A stretch of DNA of 64,000 nt from Bryum argenteum (lineage: Eukaryota > Streptophyta > Bryopsida > Bryales > Bryaceae): NCBI GenBank assembly GCA_037043015.1, contig CM073323.1, positions 806,001-870,000 of the forward strand, read 5' to 3'. The first letter of the stretch is position 1, and every line of letters begins with the position of its first letter. Positions 59,606 to 64,000 of the stretch are shown piece by piece. The position numbers and the translations under genes were made by a program. The notes under the pieces were generated by a model. The model was not told where the DNA came from. It saw only the letters and a program-made list of their open reading frames with translations, and did not search any database.

Positions 59606-60507
59606 TCAACCCAAAGACGCGTGGCTGGCTTGGATTCCTACGTGCGGATCTGCTGAACCCAGAAACCGACGGCATCGCCTTACTCCGCGGCCACCGCATC
59701 TTCACCTTGAAGCTCCAGACCAACGAATTCGTTGTGGGGAAGGTTGAGAAAGGGTTTGAGTTTCTATCTTCTGCTAATAATCGCCGTCTTCACATTTCAG
59801 GCACGTCCCTCTCCAAATATAATTCGAGGCAACTCCTCGCGGACCTGATTCACTTGTGCTACCTCAACTCGGGATTTGCTGAAGTCGTTGGAGTATCGAA
59901 AAAGCTCCTGCACACCACAACAGCCGAGATAACTGTCACTGGCTTTGTTAGCAAGCAGTTCTTCCTTAACACGCCTCCTACACTGAAAGGTTGCACAGCG
60001 ATCATCACCGAAATTCCTGCATCAGATGCTGCCCTACACCCACATCCAAAGGTGGATGCTCTTAGCACAACAATTGTGGTTCGTGGCCTTAACCTGCTTC
60101 ACTCTCAAGAACAAGTCTCTGCTGCTTTGTTCAAACTCTTTGGAGTTAACAACATAGTTAGTATTTCATATAACCGAGCCCAGGAGGATACATTGGGCCG
60201 CCATGATGGCATCATTAGGTGCTTAAATAGTGCCGTATATACGACCTGGAGCAGCGCGAAAGCTGTTCCCCTCCTTGGGAAACTAGTCGACTTTGTGCCA
60301 CACCATCGAAGCATCCATGGCACCTCTCCGGTGGCTGGCGCTCGCTCCCTGGACCAACGCCCAACACGAGTTGCCCTCAATGACGCACTTACAGCATTGA
60401 AAAACGAAACTCCACAAGGGCCGACACTTACCCAGATTCACAACTCAATTCAGGCCGGTGTTGACGACTTGCGGACTCGTCTTTCCTCCCTCCTCACTCG
60501 GAGATAA
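59566..60507 (+). CDS. Unrecognised retroelement-like ORF, second part (RRM-like)
   Basis: Continuation in the -1 frame to TAA 60505-60507; it has no ATG of its own before 59707, so it is probably read as part of the upstream protein. It has two segments with a beta-alpha-beta rhythm: one near the start (SIAIVNPKTRGWLGFLRADL) and one at STTIVVRGLNLLHSQEQVSA to LVDFVPHHRSI that recalls an RNA-recognition motif. A C-terminal helical stretch ends LSSLLTRR. Some LINE ORF1 proteins contain RRMs, but no endonuclease-RT ORF follows inside the window. Calling it LINE-like would be a guess. Confidence 0.45.
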   Translation, partial: SISEQCRELSIAIVNPKTRGWLGFLRADLLNPETDGIALLRGHRIFTLKLQTNEFVVGKVEKGFEFLSSANNRRLHISGTSLSKYNSRQLLADLIHLCYLNSGFAEVVGVSKKLLHTTTAEITVTGFVSKQFFLNTPPTLKGCTAIITEIPASDAALHPHPKVDALSTTIVVRGLNLLHSQEQVSAALFKLFGVNNIVSISYNRAQEDTLGRHDGIIRCLNSAVYTTWSSAKAVPLLGKLVDFVPHHRSIHGTSPVAGARSLDQRPTRVALNDALTALKNETPQGPTLTQIHNSIQAGVDDLRTRLSSLLTRR

Positions 60508-61503
60508 ATCAAGACACAACTACGGTGGTGGATCTTTGCAACCTCTACACAACAAATCAACATCGCATTTACTCCAGTGCTTCAATCATAACAACGGCTT
60601 CGAGTGACTATTCGAAGCACATGAGCGGAATTTCCAACGCTCTTTTAGCTGGGCCTCTCCAACAGCCCTCCAACCACCCCCCGATTTCCAAACGCACCCG
60701 CTACATGATTAGTACAAACTACAAATCTGGGCTTACACCCGTCTCTCTCATATATGGGCTATCATTAATATGGATTACAATGCTAGTGTTTAGTAGACGC
60801 ATTCTACTTTGTGGAAGTTTATTGTATTACTGTTTCTGCAATATACATGATTATACACACACAAAAACCCATCACACCACTCAATTTAATATGCCTCCCT
60901 CTCCAATCTTGTCTTTACCTACTTATCCATCACAACAAACAAAATGGCCTTTCAACCTCACGCGCCTTTGTTACCAATCAAGCAATGCACAAAACTCCAA
61001 TCGTTTTACTACTATACAATTGAGCCGCTTGCCATACCTCCTCGAATTCTCTGATCCCCCTTGCACTACCAAATACCTACCTGGAAACACCTCCTCGCAA
61101 CACTCTCACTCCAGCCCCTACACCGCACCACACAAGAGCTTCTGGCACCTCATCAAGCCCTCTCACCGACCCTCAATATTCTTCAACCAGCGATGCACTC
61201 CTTCGCAGCATCCTTCCGCGTCACTTTCCTCCAACAACACACAGAACTCCACTCACATAACACAAGGAAAACTTACCGATGAAATTGAAGCCGCCACGCG
61301 ATTGCCCCTCTTCAACGCTCTTGAATCCTATGCGTCCTTCCAACGCGCTGCATGCTCACATGAACTGCTATCACGCAGCTACACCCACGAACTAGCGATG
61401 AATCCGCACACTCAAAGGCTCCGACAACTTCGCGGCCATGCTCTCAAGAAATTTTTTTTACCTAATCCTGCAAACATACTGCTTCCCTTACACACCCACG
61501 TTC

Positions 61504-61566
61504 CCGATCCATCACATCAGGTTCCCGATACATCACATCCCGTTCCTGATCCATCACATCGCACTC
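61504..61566 (+). repeat. 21-bp unit repeated three times
   Basis: TTCCCGATCCATCACATCAGG and two variants in tandem. The 21-bp period is a multiple of three, but the surrounding frame is probably not coding. Confidence 0.75.
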
Positions 61567-61737
61567 CCAACCCGTTCCCCTCCTACTCTCACCATCAGCA
61601 CAAGTGGTCCAATCAATACTCCTTCCACCCAAAAATATCTACCTCTCTATTATCACCAGAAAACCTCCATTATATCACAATTTGTTTTTATATACCCCTA
61701 AACCAATCCCGAATATATAACAACCCCCTATACCGAG

Positions 61738-61960
61738 GTTGTCGTGAATATAGTGTTCGTTCGACATATTCTAACCTCCCACTCTATTACACATCATTCA
61801 CCAACCTTACTATAAACTCCAAAACCCAATCCCAAAAACATAATAACCTCTCACACAAGGGTTGGCGTGAATATAGTGTCCGTTTGACATACTCTAACCT
61901 CCCACCTTATTACACACCATCACCCAACCTTGCTATAAACTTTAAAACCCATAACCACAA
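61738..61960 (+). repeat. Two tandem copies of a ~122-bp unit
   Basis: Units begin near 61738 and 61860. They share GCGTGAATATAGTG-type starts (GTCGTGAATATAGTG / GGCGTGAATATAGTG), TCTAACCTCCCAC, TATTACACA and CAACCTT.CTATAAACT, in the same order. Confidence 0.75.
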
Positions 61961-62109
61961 CACCCCTCCCTATTACTCACACACCTTCCTAAATCTCAAA
62001 AATCAAACACAAAATCCTCACATATTCTATGACTTACTTCAATCTATACACATGACCCTTACTAAAAGTGCCTTACACAAAATCCATGTCCAAACCGACT
62101 TAGGAACAA

Positions 62110-62890
62110 TCCTCAAACACTTACACTTAACACTAGGATCTTTTCGTACTCACCAATTCGCATTAAAAACACGCTACTAAAACCTCTATCCCCACATAAT
62201 TCCAAATTAATCCCATTTGCAAACAACAAAACCATGGAAATAATGTTTGTTCAATTTAACTCTAAAAACTCACCTTCAACACTTTACACTAATGAGATCC
62301 AACATTTCCACCACACTCACGACCTTTCATACTCACCAACTCGCCATAAAAGCTCGCCACTACAACCTTTTCTCCTACATACTTCCAAAACAACCCCATA
62401 TTCAAACAACAAATCCATGGAAATAATGTTCGTTCAATCTAACTCTAACAACTCACCTACAACACTTTGCCCTAACGGGATCCAACATCGCCACCACACT
62501 CACGACCTTTCAAGCTCACCAACTCGCCCCAAAAGCTCACCACTACAATCTTTCCTTCCACATACTTCCAAAACAATCTCATATTCAAACAACAAAATCG
62601 TGGAAATAAAGACCGTAGAAATAATGTATGTTCGATTTAACCTTAACAACTCACCCTCAGCACTTCGCCCTAATGGAATCCAACATTGCCACCACACTCA
62701 CGACCTTTCATGCTCACCAACGCGCCCCAAAAGCTCACCACTACAACCTTTCCTTCCACATACTTCCAAAACAATCTCATATTCAAACAACAAGACCATG
62801 GAAATAATGTTCGTTCGATCTAACTTTAACAACTCACCCTCAACACTTTGCCCTAATCGGATCCAACATCGCCACCACACTCACAACTTA
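62110..62890 (+). repeat. Tandem array of ~183-bp units, about four copies
   Basis: The anchor GGAAATAATG with its CCATGG-like start recurs at 62232, 62415, 62599/62613 and 62796, a period of 183-184 bp. The third copy has an internal 14-bp duplication. Each unit also carries CCACCACACTCACGACCTTTC, ACTCACCAAC.CGCC and ATACTTCCAAAACAA. Confidence 0.85.
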
Positions 62891-64000
62891 ATCTCAATCC
62901 CTCTTGCACATACCCACCACCAAACCAAATACACATACTCCCCATCCCATCACGAACAACACCACCCTCCCTCTACCCTTCAACACTCTTCCTCTCCCTC
63001 TACAAACCACACTCCCTCACATCCTCCTTATTATTACTTATACTTTTCCTCAAAACACATCACAATATCTTCAATTACACAAAACCGTTTTTACACCACT
63101 CAAAATTTACTAAACATGTACTCCACCAACACTAATACACCTATACAATACACATACCACAATACACAACCCTACCTTGTTCACCCCTTCTACCATTTAG
63201 AAACAATGCCCACGTCCAAATCAACCAACGCCCCACTATCACACTATCTTATCCACCACTCACCTCAAACAACAAGCACAACAATAATCCCTCCTACGCA
63301 CGATACTCCCATCTTCCAACAAATACCTATTACCACTAACACCCGTCCCAAAATCTACATTATATACATAGAACATCCAATGCCAAACCTTTTTTCACAC
63401 ACCACTATTTACCTCCACACCTACACGCACCTTGCCCAACAGGACAGTTCGTGTGCCCAACTAGACAATTCAGGTGCCCAATTAGCAGACCTAATTATAC
63501 CACCACCTAAATACCACCACACTAGAACCTACTCCACTACCTTCCCCCAAAATCTCATACTAATAAACTGTACAAAACATTTTTCAATACCATCATTAAA
63601 ACTACTCAAACATCAAATCACTCCTTTGTCAAAACAAAAAATATTAGAACCCCAACACAATATATACCTTCCCAACCCTACACATCACACTAAACATACA
63701 CATATAACTCCAAACCTAACCATTCACCTCTTAAACCTCAACAAACCCTCAAAACATATAATACATACCCCAATCCTACCACTTAGACGAAACCTCCAAA
63801 ATACATTTATAGATGTCGTTCAGAATCACTACACCCTTAACTTCACAAACACCTCTCCAATAACTAATATCCTATTCCAAATATATCCAACACATTCTTA
63901 TAAAACTCAAGCCTCACAAACGACACTAAACTCTTCTCTAACTCTTTTTATGGTACTTGACCTTTCCACGCTTCACATATTCATTACATCACATCACACA

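Larger units (their letters stand above)
57780..64000 (+). other. Strand-asymmetric, G-poor region (possible large retroelement)
   Basis: From about 57780 the plus strand is very poor in G and rich in C and A; many 60-base lines after 60500 have three or fewer G. The only departure is 58700-60500, where a two-frame coding region sits. Tandem repeats occur at 61504-61566, 61738-61960 and 62110-62890. The region continues past the window edge. The layout (leader, ORF, long biased repeat-bearing tail) resembles the untranslated parts of some large LTR retroelements, but no RT, integrase, LTR or primer site is visible. Confidence 0.6.

Noticed and set aside
60525..62180. 551-codon open frame
   Set aside because: Same artefact of G depletion. 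It runs through tandem repeats and has no domain or plausible start context.
1..64000. CRISPR arrays, operons, bacterial promoters
   Set aside because: The window is eukaryotic with spliced genes; none of the tandem repeats has a repeat-spacer pattern.

Overview
The window looks like nuclear DNA of a land plant. Host genes are split by short GT-AG introns, are widely spaced, and sit among plant-type mobile DNA. The protein set (temperature-induced lipocalin, ROCK1-type nucleotide-sugar transporter, PTPLA/HACD dehydratase, FYVE-SYLF protein, plant 2OG-Fe(II) oxygenase, SMYD4-like SET protein) is plant-like. The Tcn1/fungal-like chromovirus style of the gag-pol, plus a GH78 rhamnosidase, makes a bryophyte or other seedless plant my best guess. 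The species cannot be read from the sequence.

Layout. (1) 0.65-9.4 kb: a nested pair of Ty3/gypsy chromoviruses. An old plus-strand element (integrase/chromodomain 653-2173, 3' LTR from 8738) was interrupted by a younger, complete minus-strand element (2229-8307). The younger one has 395-bp LTRs differing at 5 positions and a perfect 5-bp target duplication. Both LTR types carry heat-shock-element-like TTC/GAA arrays just upstream of a TATA box. (2) 10.9-15.3 kb: 14-exon TPR-MYND-SET gene (+). (3) 15.3-19.4 kb: AT-rich dispersed repeat. (4) 19.4-21.8 kb: RING-FYVE-SYLF gene (-). (5) 22.4-29 kb: the dispersed repeat again, holding a 436-bp MITE-like element and, at 25.2-28.3 kb, a Crypton-like tyrosine-recombinase locus. 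The recombinase is of the DUF3504/ZMYM/QRICH1 type and is interrupted by in-frame TAG codons. This is the most unusual system in the window. (6) 31.1-31.9 kb: lipocalin (+). (7) 33.1-37.0 kb: 12-exon 2OG oxygenase (-). (8) 39.2-46.6 kb: ROCK1-like transporter (-) and HACD (+), divergent across 400 bp. (9) 49.7-52.4 kb: GH78 alpha-L-rhamnosidase (-), two exons. (10) 54.2-57.3 kb: SINE-like pieces with long T tracts, another copy of the dispersed repeat, and a TA microsatellite. (11) 57.6-64 kb: an extremely G-poor plus strand with an unrecognised two-frame ORF, possibly ORF1-like with an RRM-like fold, followed by several tandem repeats. It may be part of an undescribed retroelement that runs past the window edge.

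The host genes show no operon-like logic, as expected for a eukaryote. The one likely regulatory pairing is transporter/HACD: both products belong to ER membrane pathways and the genes share a short intergenic region. Exon models were assembled by hand. Every junction was checked for GT/AG and for reading-frame phase, but none against transcripts.
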